A DNA stretch of 64,000 nt from Amoebidium appalachense (Eukaryota > Ichthyosporea), in NCBI GenBank assembly GCA_963693365.1, contig CAVNZM010000007.1, forward strand, positions 10,726,001 through 10,790,000, written 5' to 3'. The translations under genes and the position numbers were made by a program. The notes under the pieces were generated by a model. The model did no database searches. It was not told the origin of the DNA and saw only the letters and a program-made list of their open reading frames with translations. Shown here piece after piece: positions 12,174-58,633 of this stretch. How positions within the stretch are numbered: the stretch's first letter is position 1; each line of letters opens with the position of its first letter.

Positions 12174-13013
12174 CCTGCTGAGGCCCACTTGTCGTGGCAT
12201 TGTCGGGTGTAAGGGAGAGACGGCAATTGAAGTGTGAGTGTTCCTTTCAACAACATGACGTGTTGGCTAATACATCCCCCCCCCCCCCCCCCCCCCCAAT
12301 ACAAATATATATATATAACAAAAAAAAAAAAAAAAAAATCCCAAACCCTCGCCTCCGTATTTCGGAGGTGAAAAAAAAGCCATAATTTTAAGCCACTCAT
12401 TCGGACCACTTAAAGGGGGTTTCTTTCAGGCCGATTAATTGTCCCCATTCCAGCACATCCGGGTCAAGCCATTTTGTTCAGCATATAAATCATGATATGA
12501 ACCGCAGTCTTTTTCCAACCGCTTTGTTATTATTCTTCCCTTCTTCATTTCTTTTTTTCTCTTTTCTTTTCTTTTTTTGTTGTATTATGGCGCATCTGTA
12601 CCTTGCTGCCGGCCAAACGATGGTGCGTAGCTGATGCGCAGCACGCCAATCATATAGCTAAAATCACCTCTGACCCGACCCGACCCGAAAGTCTAAAAGA
12701 AACCCCCTTTAACCCCACAATAACCCCCCTCCCCCTCCCCCCCCGCCCCCCCCATACACACACACTCCCCCGTACCCATCTCTTGCACACTCAACCCCCC
12801 TGAACTGCGATTACACCACAGCCACAGGTATACTAGTGGTATGATACACTAAAAAGGGGAAAACCTAAACATAAACGGAGACATAAACAAGAATCACAAA
12901 TAGAAAAAACGACTCGGCGGAAGGGAGGGCATGTATGTTATGTAACGCCTGTGTGTGGTGGTGGTGGTGGTAATTTTGTGGTGGTTCTGTTTTTTTTTGG
13001 GTTGGGGGGGGAA

Positions 13014-13052
<39 letters not shown>

Positions 13053-14049
13053 GATATGCACTACATACCGGGCTGTTTGCGTACTCTGTGAAGTGGGGCC
13101 GCGAGAACTCGAGCACACCCTGGGCCAGACCAATCATCTGCGCCGCAATGCCGATACGCCCCTCATTGAGCATGCTGATGGCATACTTGTAGCCCAGCCC
13201 AAACTGGCCCAGGATGCTACTGGCCGGCACCTAATGAGTTAATTAATGAGTTAATGAATTGATGGCATACTTGTAGCCCAGCCCAAACTGGCCCAGGATG
13301 CTACTGGCCGGCACCTAATGAGTTCTTTAATGAGTTAATGAATTGATGGCATACTTGTAGCCCAGCCCAAACTGGCCCAGGATGCTACTGGCCGGCACCT
13401 AATGAGTTAATTAATGAGTTAATCAATTGATTAATGGCATACTTGTACATAGCCCAATCAGACACGGACTTGCACACACCTACAATCAAGCTCAACCAAC
13501 CCCTCAAAACCTGGACACAAAAATACAACAGAGCAAAGGTGGCGGCGAATGAGTCTGTGCACTCACTTTGTGTTGTGAATGCATACATGCGTGCATGTGC
13601 GCATGCATGTACTTGCGCACCTGCGTGCATGTTGTTTGATCACCTCTGTGTAGATGCCGGTGTGCCCATGTGCAATGCAAGTTCACATGCATGTACTCGT
13701 GCAAGTGTGTTCACGCAGGTGTGTGCTCGAGTATGCATGTTCATGTGTGTGTTCAAGCATGTGTGTGTGCACATTTGGGGGCCACACACCCTCACATCCT
13801 CGAAGGTCAGTGGGCAGGTAGAGGATGCTCTGATGCCCAGCTGTAGTAAAAACTCAGTCAGTCCCAGTCACGTGCTACATCCCTGCCCGGCCTACGTCCA
13901 TTCACCCAAACATACACACCCACAACACTGTGATCCCTTCCCAGCCAAGCACACGCATGCCCCAAACCTAACACATCATGAGAAGGTCCAGTCAAAACCC
14001 TTACACGATATCAATTAACCACCACTTGTCTCTGACCCTCGTTCCTTCA

Positions 14050-14102
<53 letters not shown>

Positions 14103-14545
14103 AAAAAAAAAAAAAAACTCCACCACACACACACCTTCCCTCCATACACACACCACATCACACAAACACGCATCACTTACACACACTGCACACCCGTGTA
14201 CCCAACCCCACCTGGCCAGCCAGCACACCCCCCCCCCAAACAACCCACCCACCCACAGCCACGCACCTTGTTCTCCTTCTTGCCGATGCTCAACCCGGGT
14301 GTATCTCTGTCGACCAGGAATGTGGTGATGCCCTTGTAGCCCTTGCTGGGGTCCGCATTGGCCATGACGATGAACACTCCAGCCTCAACGCTGTTGGAGA
14401 TCCACTGCTTGCTGCCTGCTCATGTACATCAGCACCATGCAAGGGGGAAAAAAGGGGGGGGGGGGGGGGGGGGGGGGGAATTTAAAAAAAAAAAATGAAA
14501 TCACCCACCGATCCACATGTTACATCCCCATCTCCCATCCCATGC

Positions 14546-14581
<36 letters not shown>

Positions 14582-15650
14582 ACTTCCCCCCTCCAGGTCA
14601 ACAATGGCTATACCATAACCAACCAAGAACCCCCCCCCCCCCAAAAAAAAAACATTATAAAAATTAAAAGGACTATAATAACTTAACACGACAAAAGCCC
14701 CCCTCCCCCCCCCCCCTCCCCGCCACACACACACACACACACACACCGTTGATGACGTAGTGGTCGCCATCCTTTACGGCCTTTGTCTGCATGGCAAAGG
14801 CATCACTGCCCGAGCCACTCTCGGACAGGCAGAAGCTTGACACCTGCACGTGCAGGGGTTAGCATGCAGGTAGTGCTTTTACACTGGCCTATATCAACAG
14901 AAACATGATAACATGATGCCAAGAAACATGGAAACAGTGTAATTGTTAAGAGTTAGCATCCATGTACGTATGGTGGATCACATACATGAGATTACACAGA
15001 CATTCACAGTCTTTCACATCCCATCAGAACGGACACCATATTGTGACTGTTGCTCCACATCGGCATGCTTCCCTTTACTCCTACTGCTTTTGACTATTTG
15101 GGCGGGGGGGGGGGAAGGGGGGGGGTTTGAATGCGGAACACAGTACGAAGTACGCATACACGATGAGAAGCATGGTGCAGGACACATGCAAAGGCAAACA
15201 TTCAACTATGCAGCATCAGCCATGCGCACAGTATGCGTCATAAGCAGAGCCCATCCTCAGGGAGGGCCCAAGTCATCAATTGCGTCTGAGTTTCGACCCC
15301 TTAGCCCGCGTATATACGACGCTCCAACTCAGACAGCAGCATCAACTGAACTTGGGTGGGTCAACCCGTCTTGATCAAAGACGAGCAGGGTTGCTTATGC
15401 AAGCAAGGTGAGCAAAACGGTGAAGATGTGTGTGCAAACTAATGCAGTGCAGCGACAAACGCGTGTGCTTACAGATGCACGACACAGAGCAACCATGCCC
15501 GGTTGCATGGAAGTAAAGATGTCTCCACACAGTGGTCTGTCCTGAAAGGACACCTCTGAAAGAAGACAGGGGGGTTTGAATGCGGAACACAGTACGAAGT
15601 ACGCATACACGATGAGAAGCATGGTGCAGGACACATGCAAAGGCAAACAT

Positions 15651-15690
<40 letters not shown>

Positions 15691-15838
15691 CTAGATACCA
15701 TGTCCTTTGCCAGGCGGGGCAGGTACTTTGCCTTCTGCTCCTTGGTGCCCAGGTTGCGGATGAGGGTGTTGTTGAGCGTGTTCTGGATGTCCACTAGCAC
15801 CGCAACCTGCACCAGTGTCAGCACGTGCACACACATGT

Positions 15839-15870
<32 letters not shown>

Positions 15871-16722
15871 GTGTGCACGCCAGGTTGTGTGAAAACACGT
15901 GCATACTTCGGATGAAAATGTGAATTTGTGGCACATTCATCTAATGCACACCTGCCTGCCCATTCCTACATACACATCATTCCCCTCACTCCTAACAAAC
16001 ACTAAACAGAGACGGGAAAACAGCAAGCCACACTTCCTGCTACTCCAAGCAATATTGCCCTCAGATTACCTGACCACCCGTGCCCCTCTCCCCCCTCCCC
16101 CCTCCACCTTCTCTCCTCATTCTGCAACTCCCCACACATGGACACAGCATACACAGGCAACACCTACCGCCGGGTCGACCTTTGCGATTTCCTCTACAAC
16201 CAGACACGAAGCCATAAAGGTGGATCCTGGCCCCCCGTACTCCTTCTCAATCTCAATGCCCCCGAACTGCACAAGTTGGTCAGCAATGCATTCGAGAAAT
16301 ACCCGGCATAGCACCATGTCTTTGTTCACGCGGAGAGAAGGCAAACCGGGTGGAGGGGAAACAAACAAGTAGAGGGGGGTAGGCGGTGCCCTGGGGGGAG
16401 GGGGGGGGAGAGTCTATTTGTGGGCGCTTTTAAACACTAAAGGCATGTGGTGGAATATGGGTGGGGAGTGGAGAGGGGCATGAAGAGAAGAAATGCACCT
16501 ATAGAGGTTTGGCATTGGTACACTCCACATCCCCCCCCCCCCCCCCCCCCAAAAAAAAAAAATGAAATAAAATTAAATAAAATAAAATAAAATAAAAAAT
16601 CGCAACCTCTTTCCTCCTTTCCCTGATACGAAACAAAAAAAACGGACACTAGTCCCTCGCTTCCACACACCATTTTTCACATCTCCCATCACATTCAACC
16701 AACATGGTTACAAAGATACCAG

Positions 16723-16771
<49 letters not shown>

Positions 16772-17015
16772 AAAAAAAAAACCCCACCCCAAAGCCCCCA
16801 GTCTCCTCTCTGTTCCTCCATCTCTTCATCCCTGTATCTCCAATACCCACATCACCCCCCCCCCCCCCCCCTCCTTTCCCCCCCAAAAAGCCTCCCCCCT
16901 TCCCCCCCTCCCCCCTCCCCCCCCCCCAAAAAAAAAACAAACAAACAAACAAACACAAAAAAAACCCGTACCCATTCAACCCATCCCCCCCCCCCCCCCC
17001 CCCCCCCCCCCCCAC

Positions 17016-17049
<34 letters not shown>

Positions 17050-17990
17050 AACACACACCCATACGTACCCCGGCCGCAAACATGCCGTCCAGGACCTCCT
17101 TCTTCATGTATCCGCTCTTGTCCATCTCCCGTACGTGTGGCTGCAGCACGGTGCGTGCATAGTGTCTGGCTGCAGGGCAAACGAAACATTAGAAAATTCC
17201 TCAGAGCCAGGCCTTAGGCTAGAATGCCATTTTGCACCAAAGATTCATTACGCCATCCCCCAGCCCCCTTGCCCTCTAAAACAAACCAAGAAACGATTGG
17301 TAAGTAAAGCAAACCCGGAAAAGGCAAACGTTCCTTTCAGCTGAATTTTGAGTGCCTAAAGTGATAGTCCCTGTCTGGCTGCAGGTGCACAGGGAGAATA
17401 TCCTACCCCTTCCTCCCCCACCCTCCTCCTTTGAGGGAGGGGAAAAAAAAGAGACCAGAAACAGAAGTGAGAGGGACCCAATGTTTGTTAAATGGATGCT
17501 GGTGGGAAAGAGGGGGTGAAACGGGAGAGGGTAGATTCTTTGGAACATTGAAAAAGTAGTTGTGTCTCGTGTGAAAAGTTGTGTGTGCCAGGGCACGATT
17601 GTGCCTGCAACACACACCCGTGCCTGTTGTCTTTGTCTGCATAGCAGTGTGCACAACGCACGCACTCAAACATGCAAATGGATGTACTGTTGTATGCAAC
17701 TGTGTGCACAGGCAGTTGCATCAGAGTGTGCTTGTACGCCCACACATGCATGGAGGGTGTGTAAGTGCAAGTGTGGCACCCATGCGACATAGTGCGGACC
17801 TGTGTGGCCTGCTTGCATATGTCTATAGTTTAAGGGGGGGGAAGGGGGGGAGGAGGGAGGGAGAGGGGGGGGGAGGGGGGGGGGGGGGAGGGGGAGGGCC
17901 GGCTTGTCAAAACAACCATCTTTCTTCCCAACACATTTCCCAAGACCTTGCTATGTCACTACAACAGCCGACTCATCCCAGCTCCCATTA

Positions 17991-18032
<42 letters not shown>

Positions 18033-18377
18033 ACCCTTTCCCCCCCCCAACACACACACACACTCCTGCACGAGCACACACACATAAACACCACTCTCTC
18101 TCACCCCATCCCTCAGTGCACACAAACCCTTCAATCTACCCCCTCCCCCCTCCCCCCCATTTTTTCTTTGCAGAATAACCAACCCCCCCTTCCCCCCCGT
18201 CCCATACACGCGCGCACACACACACATACACAAACATCAGAAACCCCCCCTCCCCCCTCCGCCACACAAGTGCGCACATCAACACACTGTTGAAGCAAAC
18301 ATGAACATAAAGGCTTGTAAACGCATGCACACACTCACACTATATACACACACACACACATAGACACATGCTACTCA

Positions 18378-18425
<48 letters not shown>

Positions 18426-18777
18426 CACACGCACACCTTTGTCTCTGAGCTTGACCTCCTCCTCTGTGAAGCAGTTGAGAGGGAAAGCCTCCGCTACTAT
18501 GGCCGACCCTGCGGCTGTGCTAAGCGACCGCGACGCCTGTAGGGGCCATGGGAGTCAACAGCAGGATAACATTGGTTGGTGGTATTAAAACACGTACCGA
18601 GCGAAACGATGTGTAAACCCCGTCACTATGTCTACTTCCCATGGACCCTCAAGGTGTAATGCACACACCACTAATACGTCTGTGGATGAACATGAACCCC
18701 TGACTCACCATCTGTGTGGCCACGGTCTTCAGGCAGGTGCCCGTTGAGGACAGCATCTTTGCGCTTGCGGACAGCAT
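11374..18777 (-). CDS. ACADSB: Short/branched-chain acyl-CoA dehydrogenase, mitochondrial (11 exons found)
   Basis: Exons in coding order: 18777-18709, 18536-18437, 17169-17069, 16266-16168, 15806-15699, 14843-14747, 14415-14267, 13840-13790, 13230-13069, 12083-11946, 11547-11374. All phases match, giving about 415 residues. The N-terminus is short, Ser/Thr/Ala/Lys-rich and suits a mitochondrial transit peptide. The family core follows: [100 protein letters not shown] and [13 protein letters not shown]. The catalytic base is the Glu of YEG (about residue 396). Order and wording track human ACADSB closely. The enzyme would oxidise 2-methylbutyryl- or isobutyryl-type CoA esters with FAD in isoleucine/valine breakdown. 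One segment is missing: between 13069 and 12083 the conserved RxxFGxxLxxFQ stretch (about 12 residues) could not be found, so an exon was overlooked, lost or is absent from the assembly. Confidence 0.92.
11766..11945. repeat. About 57-bp minisatellite, 3 copies, intronic
   Basis: Three diverged copies of CTCTATA..CTATATAAAAGGAGG..AACACACACAGG then a T/C-rich stretch, in the last ACADSB intron next to the 11946 donor. Each unit contains a TATA-like TATAAAAGG or its variant. Confidence 0.8.
12087..12170. repeat. (GT)n microsatellite abutting a splice acceptor
   Basis: On the ACADSB coding strand this is (CA)n ending AAAG directly before the exon that starts at 12083. It occupies the place of the polypyrimidine tract. 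Confidence 0.9.
13177..13440. repeat. 84-bp tandem repeat carrying a splice acceptor and exon start
   Basis: Three full copies start at 13177, 13261 and 13345, with a partial fourth near 13429. Read on the minus strand, each holds AATTCATTAACTCATTAG, then the first ~54 nt of the ACADSB exon that begins GTGCCGGCC. Only the copy nearest the exon body (acceptor at 13231-13232) leads into the full exon. The others run into TAA or TAG in the spacer. The unit is 28 codons long. Confidence 0.9.
15126..15570 (+). repeat. SINE-like dispersed repeat, full-length copy
   Basis: Begins TTTGAATGCGGAACACAGTA straight after a G run and extends about 445 bp to CTGAAAGAAGACAGG. It contains a GTTTCGACCCC box like a pol III B box (15290-15300) and three short hairpins: CGTCTT/AAGACG (15367-15383), TTGCTT/AAGCAA (15391-15406) and GCAACC/GGTTGC (15489-15506). 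It sits in an ACADSB intron. Other copies occur at 15575, 61970, 62423 and 63405; a diverged subfamily is at 60636, 60787 and 63292. Confidence 0.8.
15575..15650 (+). repeat. SINE-like dispersed repeat, 3'-truncated copy
   Basis: Head-to-tail after the full copy. It repeats the first ~76 bp and breaks off at GCAAACAT into a ~40-base G run. Confidence 0.8.
18375..18432. repeat. (ACGC)n then (AC)n microsatellite at a splice donor
   Basis: Compound tetra/dinucleotide repeat directly downstream, in the coding sense of ACADSB, of the exon ending at 18437. The donor GTGTGC runs into it. Confidence 0.85.
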
Positions 18778-19787
18778 GTTTGCTCTATAACTCACACGAA
18801 GCCCACAAACAAGGAATAGGGAAACTAACGACTGACTGCCCAGGATGCGACAACACTAAAGTTTTGAAAGTGGACTGGCTTGCCGTCATCATGAGCCGAG
18901 CGCATGCATCGACTGCAAGCACTGGTACTTCTAACAGAATGGTGTGATATGGCTTATTCATAACACTTATAATGCTTCTAAGTCATTTTAAAACCAGCAA
19001 AGAGTGAACTATAACGGTAAAAGAAATTTTAATGTGCTGTAAAAAAACACCGCGTGGGAGCCAGGATCATTATCTGCCAATCAAACACCTCATGTGCGAA
19101 CCATATTCTGAATTTTGGCGTCGGCGTAGCCAATAAGAAGCGCTTCCGGTCGGAGGTGGCGACAACAACTCCAGTTCACCCGTAGGCCCGGCAGCGTGAA
19201 CAGTCAAGACCTTGTGTAGCATGCATGGAAGAAAGGAGGTCATTTTGTTTCCGAAGTCACCCTGCGTGCAAAAAAGGGGTAGCAGAAGACAATGATAAGG
19301 TCCTTTTATTTCCCTCCTCCGTGGAGAATATTTTGAGTTACATGACCGTGTGTGCGCGCGTGCATGGGTGCAATCGTGTGCCCACGGTGTGTGTGTGTGC
19401 CTGTGGAGGCCATCGTAGATTTCAGATCACTAGAGGACACTGTTTAGGAGGTACAAGGTTTAATTTTACAGAAACCCAACGAGCTAAGCAGGCAGGAAGC
19501 CGTTCTGAGGCCATGCCTTTTTTTTCCAGTCTTACTCGACGCCTGCCACAGTCTGCGCTTGTCATGCCGTGTGCACGTACGTACGCACTTGCTCGTTTGC
19601 AATTGGGTACCGCCACATCCACAGCACCACCAGTGAGCAGGCTGAGCCTTGATGAGAATTGTTCACATCCCAAGAATAGTATAGAATATAAAAAGTGACC
19701 TGAAAAGGCGCGCCTAACCATCCTCGAAAATGCTTGATCCCTGATGAAACACTTGCAGCAACGGTGTAAGATTCAATATGAATGGGT

Positions 19788-19835
<48 letters not shown>

Positions 19836-19878
19836 AAAAAAAGACACACACACATATAAAAACACACACACACACGCA

Positions 19879-19933
<55 letters not shown>

Positions 19934-20570
19934 ACACACACACACGCAAACACAAACACACCCACACACACATGCATTCATATTACACACGAGGGTAGTA
20001 GAAGTTGAAGGTGAGTCATACTCGGTGCTTTCTCGTCGAACTCCTTATCAACATTGATAATCCAAATGACTCTTTACTTCTATATAGCCAGTTGCCTTTT
20101 TCGTCTCTTCCCAAATGCTGAGGCCAATCTCTTGCTTTTTTTAATGACCACAAATGATCATTTTCAATCGTTCTTCTGTCAAACCCCCCCCCCCCCCCCT
20201 CCCTCCTGCCCGCACACACAATTTGGCATAAAACTTCATTTATGCGCTCCGGACAACCCCCCCCCCCCCCCCCTTCCGAACCTCCCTCCCCCCCCCCCCC
20301 CCCCAAAAAAAAATAAAAAAATAAAAAAATAAAAAATAAAAAAGTCGCACCTTCCGACAAAGTTCTCCACCTCTTTTCTCGATTGTGCACGCCCCCTGCG
20401 TACGCCATATTTAATATTGTGACAGGAATTAGATGAATGCCAGAAATTTTCCCATTAAGATTTCCCGGCACAATACACTTTCCACACGTTAATCTCTTGT
20501 CGGACAGGGAAGGAAAACCTGTTGGCCATTTGTGAGGGAGACTGGCAGGCCTAGATTTTTTTTTTATTTT

Positions 20571-20601
<31 letters not shown>

Positions 20602-20700
20602 GAAGGGGGACATACCCGAGCCTAACTTTTAGGCCGGCCACTTCAAATCACGAATTCCACCAAAGATCAGAAGAGCGCGGCATTGGACACGGGAGATGTC

Positions 20701-20784
<84 letters not shown>

Positions 20785-22486
20785 CGGAAAAAATAAAGGG
20801 GGGGGGGGGGAGGGGGCCACAAATGCCCATGACGTTTATGTCGGGCCACCTCATGAAAATCTGCTCGCTGTGAGTGACCATGAGCAAGCAGTTTATCATA
20901 CATGAAGATGATGCTGGGTTCTGTGTGCAGCTTTCAGGCTCCAGGTTTCAGGCTACCGTTCTCTTCTTGTTTCAGGCATATGCACGTGCTGCGCGGCACA
21001 GAAACAGCATATGTCACAGCGCATAGCTATAGAAGGCGGCTGTTATTCATCCCGAGAGGGCTTAAAATTACCTTTTTACATACTGTAAAACATCTTATGG
21101 AAATTAGAAAGAAAAAAAGACGGCGAGCTACTATATTGATCATTATCATAATCCCACATCCACATCTGCGGGGAACCTGCGCGTACCGATTCCTGATCAC
21201 TAATATCAGTACCCAGCCTACGTAGGTACGCGGTGTATATAACTCATGATGGCAATACTAATTGGTTGTGCATGAGTGGCTGCTGGGGCAGACCAGAAGC
21301 ACTCGGCAGTAGTGTATCCTTCATCACCACACTGTGCGGCCGGTGCCCCTCTACTTGCCAGGCACACGAACGGGCTATTTTATTGTGTCTGAGCTATAAG
21401 CACCTGTGCCACGGCACTGCCTGTGTGTGGAGCCGCTGCGGTCTTCTCGATACACCAGCGCCGCTTTGCGCACCAACTCAGAGAGGAAGGGGGGGGGAAA
21501 AGGTTGGGCAGCTGGCACGTACTGACTGTGCCCTCTAGCCTATGTACGAATAAATCGACGCTGGCTATTTTCCAAGGGCAGGTGAGTCACGTGATCAGCC
21601 GCTCTCCGGGTCGTCCGCGTTGGCGTTGAAAAATAAAGAGCTACCTCAGAAGGTAGCAGGTTGGGCAGCCGCAAATGCTGGCTTGCGGCCCCGGGCATTG
21701 TTGAGATTTATTACTGATGATATCCGGCTGGGCCGGGTTCACGCGTACCAATGATCGGTAAGGATTCCGGAGCACCTGCTTTACAGTTGGACTCCTTTTC
21801 TTGAGGCTGCTGCAGCTGGCACCGTCGCCTACTGGTGGTGACTCACACCCCTCTGCAGCAGTGCAGCTGAAGCGCTGATTGGCGCTAGCGCCATCCCACA
21901 ACATCCCCCCAACCTTCCCCTCAAGTTGGGCCCGAAACTTTTTTTTTTTTTAATAATGACTTGTTATCACATTATTTCCGACTCGGTCACTCGGACCGAG
22001 TCCGACCGACTGGATTTCTTCAACAACACAAATGTTCAAATTCTACTCAAGAAAGTTTTGGAGCTCATTTTAACGCTGAAAATTCCTTTAAAAGCAATTT
22101 TGTTTTTGCGTATTTTGATCTAACATCAACTTGGATCAGTTGGATGTATAAAGCTTGTCAACATTTTTCTAAAGAACCCCGCATAATGAGGTGTACGGAG
22201 CATATTGGGCAATTTAGGCTTCCATCTCTCATTGGCTCCTGACAATTTTTGGCGCTAACATTTCCCCGGGACTGAGCCTCGCTATCACCGACGCTAGACA
22301 CTAGAGTTGTGTCGACTCGAACCCACTCTTGGCCCACTATCCATAAATTCTGTATGTGGTCGGCTATTATAATTACAGCAACTAACCGACAGAAAGTTTT
22401 TAGTCTCATAATACTTGTAGCTCGCTGTATGTGTGTGTACACGTGCATGAAAATCAGGCCAAAATATAATTAGCTCCTTCTGCAGA
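18778..22486. other. Divergent intergenic region
   Basis: About 3.7 kb between the starts of the ACADSB-like and CAP-G-like genes. It holds C-then-A compound tracts (19791-19842, 20165-20310, 20703-20771), a T-then-G tract (about 20558-20602), (CA)n (19850-19975) and unique sequence at 18800-19700 and 20900-22480. Frames at 21233-21629 and 21641-21904 have no recognisable features. No gene is supported. Confidence 0.55.
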
Positions 22487-31869
<9,383 letters not shown>

Positions 31870-32751
31870 ACCCCCACGTACAGCGCAGCTACTTGGGGGT
31901 GCGGGTGGGGGGTTCATGACCTATTTCCCATGTGGTGATCGAATTTTGGTGTGGATATGCATGGATATAAAATGTCGCCACTAGAGCAAGAATCAAACCA
32001 TGCCAGCAGGCCAGAGCATTACGGATATGCAATACTGTTAGGGCCCAGTGCATGTGCACATGCTTGGGGCTTAAATGAGTGTATTCCAACAGAAAATAGC
32101 TTGAGGAAGGGGAGTGGAAGGCGCGCTGGGGGAAGGGGGGGGGGGGGGGAGGGGGGGAGGGGAGGAGGGAAGGGGGGAGGGGGAGGATAATAAATAGATG
32201 GCGACAAACATCTGCCTGTAGGGTTCATGACCACTGAATGAATGACTTGGAGGGCACCACTTGTGCGGTTTATTTGGCACATGCGGTATATACGCCATGC
32301 ATGCACACTTCCCTAGATCCGATGCTCGGCTGTTATCGGCCTGTGTCTGGCCTACTGTCTATGCTACTGCACCACCGCTGAGTGTGGATGCATGTTCGTT
32401 TTTTTCCATGGTGAGTGTGCGTATTTGTTATTGCATATGTGTCCATTAAGGTATATATCCTGCAAACCTCCATTCTTGCTACGGATCATTTTGAGGCCCA
32501 AGCCACAGAGCTTTAGCAAACAGAGCAAATATTTATATTTTTTTAAACCCTTTCCTTTCGGGGTCTCACGTGCGGCATACAGCAGTCATTCATAGAATAC
32601 TCGCACCACCCACTCATTCTTACGTTCCCATTAATTCTACAAATGAACATACAAAGTCATAGCAAATTTATCATTCCCAAATTCGTTACTGCATACGCAA
32701 AATTGGTATCCATTCGTACATTCAAAACCCCCCCCCACCCCCCCTTTAATG
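31870..32751. other. Convergent intergenic region
   Basis: Separates the 3' ends of the CAP-G-like (+) and RasGEF (-) genes. It has a G/GGA-rich block (about 32126-32186); the rest is unique sequence without a supported gene. Confidence 0.6.
32189..32194 (+). promoter_or_regulatory. Candidate polyadenylation signal of the CAP-G-like gene
   Basis: AATAAA about 320 bp after the stop at 31867-31869. Confidence 0.35.
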
Positions 32752-53161
<20,410 letters not shown>

Positions 53162-54764
53162 AGCAGCACGTGCAAGCTATGGCCAGGCCACGGCCCGTGT
53201 CCAACCTGCCCACACATAGACAGGCCACACTACTTGCCCGCCTGCTTTGGAACCCCCCTCGGATGATTGTTTTGTTATGCGGAACTGTGGATGTCTGTCT
53301 GGTTATTACAGAGCAGTGTCTTGCTAAATACTATGCTGTAGCATCTACACCTAGCACAAACCACAAAACTCGCTAATTTCACCTTGCAGTAGTACAGTTT
53401 GACAGACTGACACAGCTGTAGAGGTTCACGATATCGATGACTAAAGTGACCGACATGGGCGGATCACGGTGGTGTTTATAACATTGGAATTTACCCTCCT
53501 CCACGCTACAAAGGTTCACGGTTCACCCGGCTTTGTCCATACAGATACCACGAAGCACCAGAATGAGATGAACCATTTGTAAGTAAGCTTTAATAATGAA
53601 GTCATCTGGGAGTTTTAAGTTTTTGAAATGGTTACGAGTGCACGACTATTTCCCATTCAAGACGATAGCTCCACGGGTGTGTGCATACGTGGTAATATCA
53701 TACGCTGTGTACTTGTTGCATGCCGGAATTCGCTTCGCTCTACCTAAAGACCAAGGAATGTGGCCGGTCGGTTCTGAGGGCCTGGCGTGGGTCATGAAGT
53801 TGATGCAATCCCGGCCCGTGACTAATAAGCCAGCTAGGGCTGTTCATAATACGCGTTAGCGTGATGGCCTGTAGGTATATATGTATCTGAAAGGGCGGTG
53901 CTCCAGTCCTTAGGTCAGACCCAACCTAAACCGAGCTCGGAGGCTCTTTCGGTGACTCGCCCGCTGCGTACATATAAACCGCAATGCGGATCCAGGGGGA
54001 ACGGATTAGATTTAAGCCAGTCTAATTGTGCTTTCAATAGCTTTATATGGCAAGTTTAGTAGATTTACAATTGGTTGCACCCACTCACCGCGGCCGCGCG
54101 CAGTGGGGCAGCTCAGGTAAGTTACTAACCGTTGGCGCGGAAAACTCTCACCCTGAGACCGTCACACTCGGCAGGAACGCGCAAGCTTTTGTAGTGTTAG
54201 GCTGCTAAACTTGTGCTATCATACAAACACAAACACACGAATAAGTAGAATATATATGGCGCAACACACATAAACTGGCACCTGTTTAACAGTTTGCTTG
54301 CAGGGCTGCTTGTGCGTGGCCACGAGCAGGTGCGTGCCTGGGCTTAGCCCTGTGTGTTTGTCCTTTAAAAGTTGTGCTTCCACGTACTTGCCAAGGAGAC
54401 ATATGTCCTTGACTGGCCGGTAGAAGACTAGTCAGTGGCTGGTCTGTAAACACAGGTTAAAATGGTGTGTGTGTGCGTGTTTGGGCAGGGGGCAGGGGGA
54501 GGGGGGCAGGGGGGAGGGAGGTAGGGGGAGGAGGTAAAATAGTTTTTTGGGGCGGATAAGTGCTTAGATAAGTTACAGTGGGTAACGAAACCTGGCGCTC
54601 GCTAACAGAGCCTAACTGATTCGAACGTTGCTGGCGTCTGCAGGCATAGGGACAGACAGTGTGTGCTACGTACGTCTGGGGTGACTCTCGTTGCCTTTGC
54701 TGTTTGGGAGCCTGCGGGCTGGTATAGGCGTGAGTGCACTATTAGTCTTCACTGCACACTGAAG
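53162..54764. other. Divergent intergenic region
   Basis: About 1.6 kb of mostly unique sequence between the RasGEF start and the ZC3H11A-like start, with one G-rich block (about 54485-54535). It presumably contains both promoters. Confidence 0.5.
53596..53859 (+). CDS. Hypothetical small protein (87 aa)
   Basis: A low-repeat frame starting ATGAAGTCATCTGG with a basic N-terminus and one hydrophobic stretch (VCAYVVISYAVYLL, about residues 28-41). I do not recognise it. Composition is not repeat-driven, unlike most open frames here, but no splice, promoter or homology evidence supports expression. It may be chance or part of an upstream exon. Confidence 0.2.
   Translation: MKSSGSFKFLKWLRVHDYFPFKTIAPRVCAYVVISYAVYLLHAGIRFALPKDQGMWPVGSEGLAWVMKLMQSRPVTNKPARAVHNTR

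Positions 54765-58633
<3,869 letters not shown>

Noticed and set aside
12605-12662. Small exon encoding FGRQQ as the missing ACADSB piece
   Set aside because: It has a good donor (CAAG then GTACAG) but no acceptor gives a length divisible by three, and it lacks the LxxFQ residues.
18778-22486. Additional gene in the 3.7-kb divergent region (frames at 20016-20471, 21233-21629, 21641-21904)
   Set aside because: No splice-linked set of exons, no recognisable domain, and parts are C/A-run translation.
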